Of a stretch of DNA of 8,040 nt, positions 1 through 6,990 are shown one piece after another. The notes below the pieces were generated by a model that was not told the DNA's origin, made no database searches, and saw only the letters and a list, made by a program, of their open reading frames with translations. Source of the stretch: CAYMFD01 sp964389475 (GTDB lineage Bacteria > Bacteroidota > Bacteroidia > Chitinophagales > Saprospiraceae); contig CAYMFD010000137.1 of assembly GCA_964389475.1 (NCBI GenBank), positions 1 to 8,040 on the forward strand, read 5' to 3'. How positions within the stretch are numbered: position 1 is the stretch's first letter; each line of letters opens with the position of its first letter. The position numbers and the translations under genes are program-made.

Positions 1-15
1 GAAGAGAATCGAGAC

Positions 16-106
16 GGAGATTTCGATTGCGCTGCGCTACACTCAATCACCTTGAGAAGCAGCTCTAAATCGAGGTCCTAAGTCTCGCCGTACCGTAGGT
101 ACTTAG
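16..106. repeat. Cluster of short inverted repeats, possible intergenic repeat element
   Basis: GGAGATT at 16-22 can pair with AATCACC at 45-51 with one mismatch; alternatively GATTG at 25-29 pairs perfectly with CAATC at 44-48. CTAAG at 78-82 pairs with CTTAG at 102-106 around the palindrome GTACC-GTA-GGTAC at 90-102. Read on the minus strand, the first part (GGTGATTGAG... CAATCGAAATC) resembles the short hairpin-forming repeats scattered between genes in many Bacteroidota genomes. That resemblance is from memory and only one copy is visible here. No T-run follows, so a terminator is not supported. Confidence 0.3.
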
Positions 107-268
107 CGGGACATATGGGTCGAGTAATTTATCTGGTGTCGCTATACTCACAGACACCTGCCCTGACAGTCAGTAGCCATTATCGACACTAAAGTGGTCG
201 AGACCCTGCTTCTTGTACCTTGTGTGGTTCGGTGTTCGGGGTGCGGTTTGAGGGATGCTGTGATCGGC

Positions 269-358
269 CGAATTAGCGAATAGGCAAATTCAGCGAATCA
301 ACGAATCAGCAAATTGACGAATCAGGCAAATCGACGGATCAACGAATCAATGAATCGA
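269..358. repeat. Degenerate ~8-bp tandem repeat (CGAATCA-like units)
   Basis: About eleven imperfect units of 7-10 bases follow one another with a core of GAATCA or AAATTA, usually preceded by GC or AC: for example AGCGAATCA at 292-300, ACGAATCA at 301-308 and ACGAATCAA at 331-339. The units vary in length and sequence and there are no unique spacers, so this is a low-complexity tandem array, not a CRISPR. Its place just upstream of the flippase promoter candidate could make it a site of length variation between strains, but no effect can be read from the sequence. Confidence 0.7.
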
Positions 359-383
359 CAGAAATGGTGTTAGCCCTAGTCAC

Positions 384-391
384 TACCTTTG
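384..391 (+). promoter_or_regulatory. Candidate Bacteroidota -7 promoter element for the flippase gene
   Basis: TACCTTTG matches the Bacteroidota primary sigma factor -7 consensus TAnnTTTG exactly and lies 43 bases before the flippase start. No convincing TTTG -33 element is present about 19-21 bases upstream, so the call rests on the -7 box and its position alone. Confidence 0.35.
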
Positions 392-434
392 GCGTTAGGG
401 TATCGGTATTTAGAGACCTTTTCATTGATGTTAC

Positions 435-1913
435 ATGTCATTAGTTAAAAAACTTGCTGGCGAAACAGTCATCTACGGTCTATCGTCGATACTGCCTCGC
501 CTATTGCAGTATCTGATCGGCATGACTTACCTGACCTACCGATTTGAAGATCAGCAGCAAGTAGGTATCTATACGACCCTTTACGGTTATACAGCCGTCA
601 TATTGACCATCTTGCTTTTTCGTCTTGATACTGCCTACTTTCGCTATGCAGGGAAGGATGATGCACGATCGGTGTTTAGTACAGCATTTTTCAGCTTGCT
701 GATAACTACCGTGGTGATATGTGGACTTGCTTTTTGGCAGGCAGAATGGTTGACAGCACAGTTTGAGTCTAGGGACAATCCCCAATATATACGATGGTTT
801 GCCATGATCATTGGCTTCGATACGATTGCTATGCTCTTTTATGCCCGCTTTAGGTACGAGCAGCGACCGCTACGCTTCTTGGCTTTCAGACTAGGCAATG
901 TCTTGTTGTACATTATGATGGTCTTTCTCTTTCTTGAGGTCTTGCCGTGGTTGGCACCTGATCATATGCCTGGTATAGCTGCTGCCTTAGGCATCGTACG
1001 AGAGATCGACTACACGTTCGTTGCCAACCTTTTTGCCAGCATTGTTATCCTACTACTGATGCTCCCTCAGTTGAGGACCGTCCAGTTGACATTCGACTGG
1101 TCGTTATGGCGTAAGATGATCCGCTATGCATGGCCGCTGGTGGTAGTGGGTGCGGCGGGTGTGTTTACTATGTCTGGATCAGCACCACTGCAAGAGCTTT
1201 ACTTATCGGATGATCTGACCTACAACCAAGAGCAGGTAGGTATCTATGGTGCCGCGGCCAAGGTTGCCCTCATTCTCAATCTGATGATCGTAGCATTTAA
1301 CTATGCGGCAGAGCCCTTCTTTTTTAAGCATGCAGATGATCGTAATAAGGGAGATCTCTACGGACAGATAGCCCACCTCTTCACCATAGTTATCTGCGCA
1401 GCAGTAATTGGTGTCGTGGCGTATCTAGACGTGATCAAGTATGTAATTGCAGCGGAGTACAGGTCTGCATTGCATGTGGTACCCTATCTTCTATTTGCCT
1501 TTTTACTTCTAGGGTTGTATTACAATGTGAGTATCTGGTACAAACTGTCGGACAAGACCCTATTTGGGGCTGCCATCGCTTTACTAGGTATGGTCATTAT
1601 GGTAAGTGTCAATGTGATCTACCTGCCACGTATAGGCGTAATCGCGTCGGCGTATGCTGTACTAGCGTGCTATACTGTCATGCTTGTAGTAGGTTACTTA
1701 CTGGGTCAGCGCTACTATCCAATCAAGTATCCTGTGCGACGCATATTGCGGTACATTGTCCTTACGGCCATACTCACGGTGGGTATAGCTACGGTCCGAG
1801 AGGCGGACTACTCCTACACGTGGCTCGTAGGTACGATCGCTTTGGTGATATTTGCGGCTATGGTGTATCGCTGGGATCAGGCTTATCTGCGAGGGATTGC
1901 CCGAGTAAGATAA
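435..1913 (+). CDS. Wzx-like polysaccharide / lipid-linked oligosaccharide flippase (MOP superfamily)
   Basis: This is a 492-residue polytopic inner-membrane protein of the polysaccharide flippase (Wzx/RfbX-like) type, expected to move lipid-linked sugar intermediates across the cytoplasmic membrane for LPS, capsule or exopolysaccharide assembly. The N terminus MSLVKKLAGETVIYGLSS is typical of Bacteroidota members and fixes the start. About 12-14 hydrophobic segments can be seen, roughly at residues 12-30, 48-63, 83-101, 121-137, 152-171, 195-211, 233-248, 275-292, 312-331, 346-363, 377-396, 400-424, 438-453 and 462-478. The segment FNYAAEPFFF near residues 288-297 is a conserved feature of these flippases. 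Length fits the family (about 480-500). No Shine-Dalgarno is visible. The next gene starts 21 nt after the TAA, so co-transcription is likely. No glycosyltransferase lies nearby, so the substrate is unknown. Confidence 0.85.
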   Translation: MSLVKKLAGETVIYGLSSILPRLLQYLIGMTYLTYRFEDQQQVGIYTTLYGYTAVILTILLFRLDTAYFRYAGKDDARSVFSTAFFSLLITTVVICGLAFWQAEWLTAQFESRDNPQYIRWFAMIIGFDTIAMLFYARFRYEQRPLRFLAFRLGNVLLYIMMVFLFLEVLPWLAPDHMPGIAAALGIVREIDYTFVANLFASIVILLLMLPQLRTVQLTFDWSLWRKMIRYAWPLVVVGAAGVFTMSGSAPLQELYLSDDLTYNQEQVGIYGAAAKVALILNLMIVAFNYAAEPFFFKHADDRNKGDLYGQIAHLFTIVICAAVIGVVAYLDVIKYVIAAEYRSALHVVPYLLFAFLLLGLYYNVSIWYKLSDKTLFGAAIALLGMVIMVSVNVIYLPRIGVIASAYAVLACYTVMLVVGYLLGQRYYPIKYPVRRILRYIVLTAILTVGIATVREADYSYTWLVGTIALVIFAAMVYRWDQAYLRGIARVR

Positions 1914-1934
1914 CACTTGCCTATCTTCATCCCT

Positions 1935-3388
1935 ATGTCTGATGATCAGTTAGCGGCTATAGAAAAGGCCTATCACATCGTGGTGGAGGCCGACGATCTG
2001 TCTCATAAGGAGCGAACCAAGGAGTTATTTAGGCTTTTTCAGCTGGTCATCGAGTTGGCAACTGAGCCAGAAAGCATCAGCTTTACGACCCTCTTTAGCA
2101 GGCTAGCCTACATCGGTACGCGGGACGAACTGCCCAAGAAGATACTCTACCAGTGCCACTACTTCCGTCGGCAGTGTGAGCTAGAATTGACGAAGGATAA
2201 GGACGAGGCAGCCATCGACTTTCTAGGTCGATATGTAGTACTGGTACTCCTCAACTACCTCTTCGATGCCCGGTATAGTGTCACAGGCCTAGCGGATCAC
2301 TTCGACCACCTACTCCGACGCAATACAGAGGTCGTCCAGTACAAGTCGATCGTGTCGGCCCTCATACTGGAGGTGGACCTCGACAAGTATGAGGTCAGCT
2401 TTATTGACGAAGCAGTGGGTGACGAGGAGTTGATCGCCTACTTCGATGTGGCGGACCGCAATGAGATATTTACCCGTAACATCAAGTCGGCAGGTAAGTA
2501 CTTTGAGATGCCGCTACAGGCCAATTTTCTAGATGTAATCATTACGTCCGACGGGCGGTATGAGCCTGGTGCCATCGTCTTGATGCCCGACTACCTCATC
2601 GATGTCACAGCAATAGCGGAGTGCTTTAGCAGTGATGGGGTGCAGCCGATGTCTTTCTTACTGCGCAAGTTTATGCCGAGGACGACGTCTAAAGCCTTGA
2701 TGGTGGGAAATATCGTTAACCAACTGCTCGATGAGTTGGTCAGTGATCCGGCTATCGACTTTGTTCAACTACGAGAGAAGATCTTCCGTATCGCTCCCCT
2801 GCAGTTTGCCCTATGCAGTGACGACCAGGTGCGGGAGATATTACAGAAGTGCTACAGCCATTTCCTGCATATGAAGCATGTCGTCAATCATGACTTTAAG
2901 CAGCAAGGCATCTACATCGGCAATGTCTACCTCGAACCGTCTTTCTACAGCCAGAAGTACGGTATACAGGGTCGTCTTGACCTCCTACATCTCGACGGTA
3001 AGCGCAATCGACTAGATATCGTAGAGCTTAAGTCGGGCAAGCCATGGCGGCCCAACAAGTATGGCCTCAGTCATAATCACTATACGCAGACCCTGCTGTA
3101 TGATATGATGATGCACTCCGTCTATGACAAGCGATACGCCATCACGCCATTCATCCTCTACAGTGTACTGGATAATGACCAGCTCAAGTTTGCCCCGCCA
3201 GTCAAGGCACAGCAGAATGAGTCTATCAAGGTCCGTAACGATATTATCAGTCTGGAGCGGCAACTCGGCTCGATCGACCAGCAGACAGAGCACATCCTAC
3301 ACTTCGTCAATCCCATCCACATCGATGCCAAGGGCTTTGTCGGCAGAGATATTGAGCATTTTGCCAAGGTATACCAGGGCCTAACAGC
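1935..3388 (+). CDS. PD-(D/E)XK nuclease / SF1 helicase fusion, N-terminal part (interrupted by assembly gap)
   Basis: This is the first 485 codons of a large DNA-processing enzyme that continues beyond the N gap. I prefer ATG at 1935 to the in-frame TTG at 1917; it lies 21 nt after the flippase stop. Residues 1 to about 330 form a soluble region I do not recognise. A Cas4/RecB-like PD-(D/E)XK nuclease follows: GRLD with Asp349, then VELKSGK with Glu364 and Lys366 as the likely metal-binding and catalytic residues, then HYTQTLLYD with Gln385 and Tyr389 matching the RecB-type QxxxY motif. The nuclease core therefore looks intact. The frame is open to the first N at 3389 with no internal stop, so this is an incomplete assembly, not a truncated gene. 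The expected role is cleaving DNA ends or flaps during repair or replication, coupled to the helicase domain downstream. Whether it is housekeeping or defensive cannot be told. Confidence 0.8.
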
Positions 3389-3488
3389 NNNNNNNNNNNN
3401 NNNNNNNNNNNNNNNNNNNNNNNNNNNNNNNNNNNNNNNNNNNNNNNNNNNNNNNNNNNNNNNNNNNNNNNNNNNNNNNNNNNNNNNN
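3389..3488. other. Assembly gap (100 N) inside the nuclease-helicase gene
   Basis: Exactly 100 undetermined bases, the usual placeholder for a scaffold gap of unknown size. The upstream reading frame has codons starting at multiples of 3 and the downstream helicase frame is offset by two. A continuous gene therefore needs a true gap of 2 modulo 3, and 100 is not. The missing part should hold the end of the nuclease region and the helicase Q motif and Walker A, so the real gap is probably several hundred bases. Confidence 0.95.
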
Positions 3489-4642
3489 AGACGATCCTCA
3501 TCATGGCATATACTAATCGAGCGGTCGATGAGATTTGCCATGCTATACAAGCGATCGGTCCCAAGATGCAGGATCGGTACCTCCGCCTCGGTAGTCGCCA
3601 TGGCTGTGGGCCTGCGTTTGCAGACCGCCTCCTTGTCAACCAGGTCGGGGAACTGGGCAAGCGATCAGAGATTATCGACCTTGTCAACAGTTGTCGCATC
3701 TACGTCTCAACCGTCAGTAGCGTCCTCAGCAATGTCGAGTTGCTAGAGCTGGTACGCTTTGATACCGCGATCATAGACGAGGCGTCGCAGATACTAGAGC
3801 CGATGCTGGCTGGTCTCCTACACCGCTTTCGTAAGTGGGTCATGATCGGTGATCACAAGCAGCTACCGGCGGTCGTGCGGCAGCGTAAGAGCCTGGCAGT
3901 GGTCGATGACAAAGCCTTGCAAGATACAGGCCTTGTAGACTGTGGTATGTCCTTATTCGAGCGACTATACCATACGGCGACTACTCATGGGTGGGGCCAT
4001 GCCATGGGCATACTCGGTGCACAGGGTCGTATGCACCGGGCTGTGATGGATTTTCCTAATCAACGCTTCTACGGCGGTCAGCTCAAAGTTATCGATCACG
4101 TAGACCGTCTGTCAGCCGATAGTCGTAGTACGCCGCATAACCCTATCGAGACGATCCTGGATCAGAATCGCTGCATCTACGTACCATGCCGTATAGATGG
4201 CCACTATAACTGGAAGGTCAATCGCCATGAGGCCGTCGCTGTGGCCAGACTCATCAAGTACCTGAGAGAGTGGTATGCCTCGCAAGGCTGGGAGATCAAG
4301 GCAGATACCATCGGAGTCATCACGCCGTATAGAGCCCAGATCGCTCAGATACAAGATACCCTCATCAAGGGAGGCAATAAGCTACCCATATCGATAGATA
4401 CCGTAGAGCGATACCAAGGTGGAGCTCGGGACATCATCATCGTCAGCCTATGTACCAATCGCCTCAGCCAGCTCGATGCCCTCATCAATCATAGTATCGA
4501 AGAGGTAGACCGCAAGCTCAACGTAGCATTGACTAGAGCGAGAGAGCAAGTCATCGTCATCGGTAATGAGGAGATCCTTAATCACGATGAGACCTACACG
4601 GCCCTGATTGATCACTGCTATAGATGGAAAGTCGACGGGTAG
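3489..4642 (+). CDS. PD-(D/E)XK nuclease / SF1 helicase fusion, C-terminal helicase part
   Basis: This 384-codon fragment is open from the gap edge and continues the gene that starts at 1935. It carries most motifs of an SF1B (Upf1/Dna2-like) helicase in order: motif Ia-like AYTNRAVDEIC (from 3506), motif II DEAS (3776-3787, Walker B), motif III GDHKQLPAVV (from 3848), QGRMHR with the motif IV region (from 4022), TPYRAQ, motif V TVERYQGGARD (about 4400-4432) and motif VI NVALTRAREQV (4520-4552, arginine finger). Walker A (motif I) is absent only because of the N gap. ATG at 3503 is an internal methionine inside motif Ia and not a real start. The protein ends at TAG 4640-4642. The enzyme is expected to unwind DNA with ATP, the linked nuclease cutting the product, as in Dna2-type enzymes. 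No clear terminator follows. Confidence 0.85.
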
Positions 4643-4659
4643 AGTGTATGGTTGGTGGT

Positions 4660-4717
4660 GATGTACATCTAATAATGTGCCTTAATAGTGCGGATTTGTC
4701 TCTTTAGCGACATTATT
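4660..4717. repeat. Palindrome and inverted repeat downstream of the helicase gene
   Basis: GATGTACATC at 4660-4669 is a perfect 10-bp palindrome. Directly after it, AATAATGT (4671-4678) can pair with ACATTATT (4710-4717) around a 31-base loop. The long loop and the lack of a T-run right after the second arm make an intrinsic terminator doubtful; a weak operator or chance AT-rich pairing is equally possible. Confidence 0.25.
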
Positions 4718-4739
4718 GCGGCAGATTTTAGTTAATCTA

Positions 4740-4770
4740 TTTGCATAGAAGACAATTATACCTACCTTTA
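4740..4770 (+). promoter_or_regulatory. Candidate Bacteroidota promoter of the lipoprotein/beta-barrel operon
   Basis: TTTG at 4740-4743 is followed after 19 bases by TACCTTTA at 4763-4770. This fits the Bacteroidota -33/-7 layout (TTTG, about 19-21 bases, TAnnTTTG), with A instead of G in the last position. It lies in a stretch of only about 22-23% GC (4741-4860, counted by eye). The predicted transcript would have a leader of roughly 110 bases before the annotated lipoprotein ATG. This is the best-supported promoter in the window. Confidence 0.5.
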
Positions 4771-4823
4771 AATAGAATTATAATTTTTAACTCATTTAGG
4801 TAAATATAATATTAATTGCATTA

Positions 4824-4844
4824 GAAACAAGAAACAAGAAACAA
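4824..4844. repeat. Three perfect 7-bp tandem repeats (GAAACAA)
   Basis: GAAACAA occurs three times head to tail at 4824-4830, 4831-4837 and 4838-4844, followed by a G and a degenerate continuation. It lies in the leader between the candidate promoter and the lipoprotein start. The unit is not a multiple of three, so copy-number change would alter frame if it were translated, or leader length if not. Confidence 0.75.
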
Positions 4845-4885
4845 GAGCTAAGAAATGTATTGATTTTTTCCTTTATATAACTACT

Positions 4886-6256
4886 ATGATACTCTGTGTT
4901 GGGGTAATTGCAGGCTGTGACGATAATAGTGATTTTGATGAAGAAGGCTTAAATACAAGAGAAGATCAGGTTGCTGAAACCATAACTACAATTCCATCGA
5001 TACTTGATTTTACTGAGTTTTATTCCGATGCATTGCAGGCTGAGGACAACTCGGATGATTCCACACCCACTCTCCTTCCTAACGTACGTGCTTTTGATAG
5101 CACCTTGGAGTCAATGCTAAATGCCAACGGCGAGATCATAGTTGGTAATAAATACTTTAGGTTTTTTAATGATCGAACTATTGCAGTAGTCCCAACTTAT
5201 GACACTGAGACTAAGGAGCTGGTCAGTGGCTGGGGGAGTGCCTACTTTACTGGTGCCAAAAATATCAAGCTTCTTGGGTTGGAAGATTCTTCTAAAAAAC
5301 TTTACGATATGGACGATAGTGGTCGATTAGTCGAGAGAGATCATGCAGACCTCCGCTACTCTGTTGAGTACACAGACAGTGGCTACGAATTGACTAATAG
5401 ATCGTTTGTTTCTCTTGTCGATAGTGGTCCTCATGATTTTAAGTGGATCGTCAATGACGAAGAGGAGAGTTCAAGTGATCAAATTCACATTTCTCATGAT
5501 AGTGATCTCACGACTGTCAGCCTTGGACTATTTAAGGACGGTATTAAAATATTTGAGACTGAGAGAGATACACTAGAAACTAGGGATGCTTGTGACTACT
5601 CCGTAACGACTAGTAATGTAGGCGGATGTACGTACAGGTTCCATATTTTTTGGGCTAACCCTGAAGACCGATACGCCATAATACACCTACCAGATGGTAG
5701 TAAAGTCTCTGCGCCACCAGCGGAGGCGCCAGCTCAGGGTGCAATTGTAGAGATTGATTTAAGTACCCAACCCTGTAGCGAAGAAGGAGTGCTTTTCTAT
5801 GGTGTTGAACTACCGGGCTACTGTGATGCATCATGGCAGTATAGTATGGACTGTCCTGATTGTGGCTGTGGCAAGAAGGATGATCGTCAGGAGAGAGAGT
5901 CAATTGGTAATATTAGGGTTACCAAAAAACTATGGATAAGTCAGAATCTTTTTGGGCTTCATATAGGATCCTTTACAAAAACTCAGCGAAAACGCTGGGG
6001 GATATGGTTAAGCAGAGAGGTAGATCAAGTGTATACGAGTTTTGAGGCAGCGATGAGAGATAAGGCCGATGGTTGCTCTGATCTAGCTGTACCTTTTGGT
6101 GGAGAGGCAGAAGATAACAGCTCGTATGTAGCACGTAATATTGACCTGTCAGGACATGCGCCAAGATACTTTCCAGATATTGACCTCGTACGATCTACAC
6201 ATAGGGTAACCATTGATGGGCAGGTACATAATCTGTCTCCGCTCACCTTACAATAA
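4886..6256 (+). CDS. Predicted surface-exposed lipoprotein, function unknown
   Basis: I do not recognise this 456-residue protein. From ATG 4886 it begins MILCVGVIAGC; VIAGC is a good lipobox, so Cys11 should be lipidated after signal peptidase II cleavage. The acidic run DDNSDFDEE directly after the cysteine resembles the lipoprotein export signal that sends Bacteroidota lipoproteins to the cell surface. The mature part is soluble and acidic, probably beta-rich. Its second half has cysteines at about 236, 248, 297 and 313, then a CPDCGC cluster (323, 326, 328) and 397, suggesting disulfides or a metal site. The start is uncertain: the annotated signal peptide is short and has no positive residue, while the same frame is open upstream to 4784 and encodes a Lys/Arg-rich plus hydrophobic stretch but has no ATG. 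Its TAA overlaps the next ATG by one base (TAATG), indicating an operon with the two barrels. Confidence 0.7.
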   Translation: MILCVGVIAGCDDNSDFDEEGLNTREDQVAETITTIPSILDFTEFYSDALQAEDNSDDSTPTLLPNVRAFDSTLESMLNANGEIIVGNKYFRFFNDRTIAVVPTYDTETKELVSGWGSAYFTGAKNIKLLGLEDSSKKLYDMDDSGRLVERDHADLRYSVEYTDSGYELTNRSFVSLVDSGPHDFKWIVNDEEESSSDQIHISHDSDLTTVSLGLFKDGIKIFETERDTLETRDACDYSVTTSNVGGCTYRFHIFWANPEDRYAIIHLPDGSKVSAPPAEAPAQGAIVEIDLSTQPCSEEGVLFYGVELPGYCDASWQYSMDCPDCGCGKKDDRQERESIGNIRVTKKLWISQNLFGLHIGSFTKTQRKRWGIWLSREVDQVYTSFEAAMRDKADGCSDLAVPFGGEAEDNSSYVARNIDLSGHAPRYFPDIDLVRSTHRVTIDGQVHNLSPLTLQ

Positions 6257-6990
6257 TGAAAAGACTACTAGTATTCACCCTGATAATTGTCAGTGGTAGC
6301 TTATCTGGTCAGATTCTGCAGCTTGACTTAGGTCAAAGCGCTTATTATAGTAGAGTGATAAAGGGTGATCCAGTGCATGCTCGCAATGCTTTACTTGAGG
6401 ATGAGACATTCGGCTTTACATTAGGTGTCCGACCCAAGGCAGACGCAAGACATGCTGTTTACTTTTCCTACAATCTGTCTGTGTTTCATGTGGGCATACA
6501 TCTAGAGGAGCGAGATGTCGATTATCAGCAAGGAAGACAATTCTCGATCAAAAGCAATGGTCGTGGAGACAGTAATCTTTATGGAATAGGTTATGGCCAT
6601 AGTTTGTGGCGATGGAAGCGTCGATTGATTTTTGAGCCGATTGTTTTTTTGCATGTGCAGCATGCGGTAGAGACACGGTCTCCAGGGTTTGCATCAGTGC
6701 TGGTGGGTCCAACAGAGCCGAAGTACAGTGTTCGTTTTTTTAACCGATTCCACGAGGGTATTCAGGTAATGCCAGCCGTTGGGTTTAATGCTGGATTGAG
6801 GCTCTTAGGAGGTCTAAGTTTACAGGTGACGGCACGCATAAGGTATGCATATAGGACTGTAGCATCAGGAGAAGTGGACTATTTAGTATATGGCCAGTAC
6901 CAGGAACAAGCACAGTACCAGAGTAGTCCTAGAGGATACTATTTAGGACTATCGGCTAGGTATGACTGGCAGTGGAAAAAAGGTATGTGA
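6256..6990 (+). CDS. Predicted outer-membrane beta-barrel protein, first of two tandem paralogues
   Basis: A 244-residue exported protein of unknown function. The N terminus MKRLLVFTLIIVSGSLSG-Q is a type I signal peptide with likely cleavage just before Gln19. The mature part alternates hydrophobic and polar residues, with many aromatic and glycine positions (TFGFTLGVRP, LYGIGYGHSL, MPAVGFNAGLRLLGGLSLQV, RYAYR, YYLGLSARYDWQW), as expected of an outer-membrane barrel of perhaps 8-10 strands; the strand count is a guess. The last aromatic-rich strand lies almost at the C terminus. ATG at 6256 overlaps the lipoprotein stop by one base, so translation is probably coupled. It is clearly homologous to the next gene over its whole length. 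Function could be adhesion, porin-like transport or partnership with the lipoprotein; none is shown. Confidence 0.7.
   Translation: MKRLLVFTLIIVSGSLSGQILQLDLGQSAYYSRVIKGDPVHARNALLEDETFGFTLGVRPKADARHAVYFSYNLSVFHVGIHLEERDVDYQQGRQFSIKSNGRGDSNLYGIGYGHSLWRWKRRLIFEPIVFLHVQHAVETRSPGFASVLVGPTEPKYSVRFFNRFHEGIQVMPAVGFNAGLRLLGGLSLQVTARIRYAYRTVASGEVDYLVYGQYQEQAQYQSSPRGYYLGLSARYDWQWKKGM

Larger units (their letters stand above)
1..434. other. Non-coding leader region upstream of the flippase gene
   Basis: I see no supportable gene here. All three forward frames are open for the first 50-80 bases and then stop (frame 1 at 79-81), so the tail of an upstream gene cannot be excluded but has no recognisable content. 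The region holds several short inverted repeats: 16-22 with 45-51 (one mismatch), 78-82 with 102-106, an inner palindrome at 90-102, 135-140 with 153-158, and 163-173. It also holds the degenerate tandem repeat near 269-358 and a candidate promoter element at 384-391. No tRNA or rRNA is apparent. Confidence 0.6.

Noticed and set aside
269..358. Possible CRISPR array
   Set aside because: Units are only about 8 bases, degenerate and without unique spacers.
1917..1934. TTG start for the nuclease-helicase
   Set aside because: An ATG lies six codons downstream in frame and gives a normal soluble N terminus.
1667..1942. Open frames overlapping the flippase C terminus on both strands
   Set aside because: The flippase frame continues with typical membrane segments to 1913; the others are shadows with no family features.
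3158..3699. Two minus-strand open frames crossing the N gap
   Set aside because: They are opened by the N run, lie antisense to the nuclease and helicase motifs, and have no domain-like sequence.
3489..3746. Continuation of the 1917-frame protein past the N gap to a stop at 3746
   Set aside because: It is out of frame with the clear helicase motifs in the same stretch and arises only because the placeholder gap length is arbitrary.
4648..4707. Short 19-codon open frame after the helicase
   Set aside because: Too short, no similarity or start signals, and it overlaps the palindrome and inverted repeat.
4671..4717. Intrinsic terminator for the helicase gene
   Set aside because: The stem is only 8 AT-rich base pairs with a 31-base loop and no T-run directly after it.
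5655..6246. Minus-strand open frames under the lipoprotein gene
   Set aside because: They are antisense to a long continuous coding frame joined to the next gene and have no recognisable features.
6972..6989. GTG start for the second barrel protein
   Set aside because: It lies inside the upstream gene and adds a charged extension to the signal peptide; ATG 6990 gives a TGATG junction like the TAATG before it.
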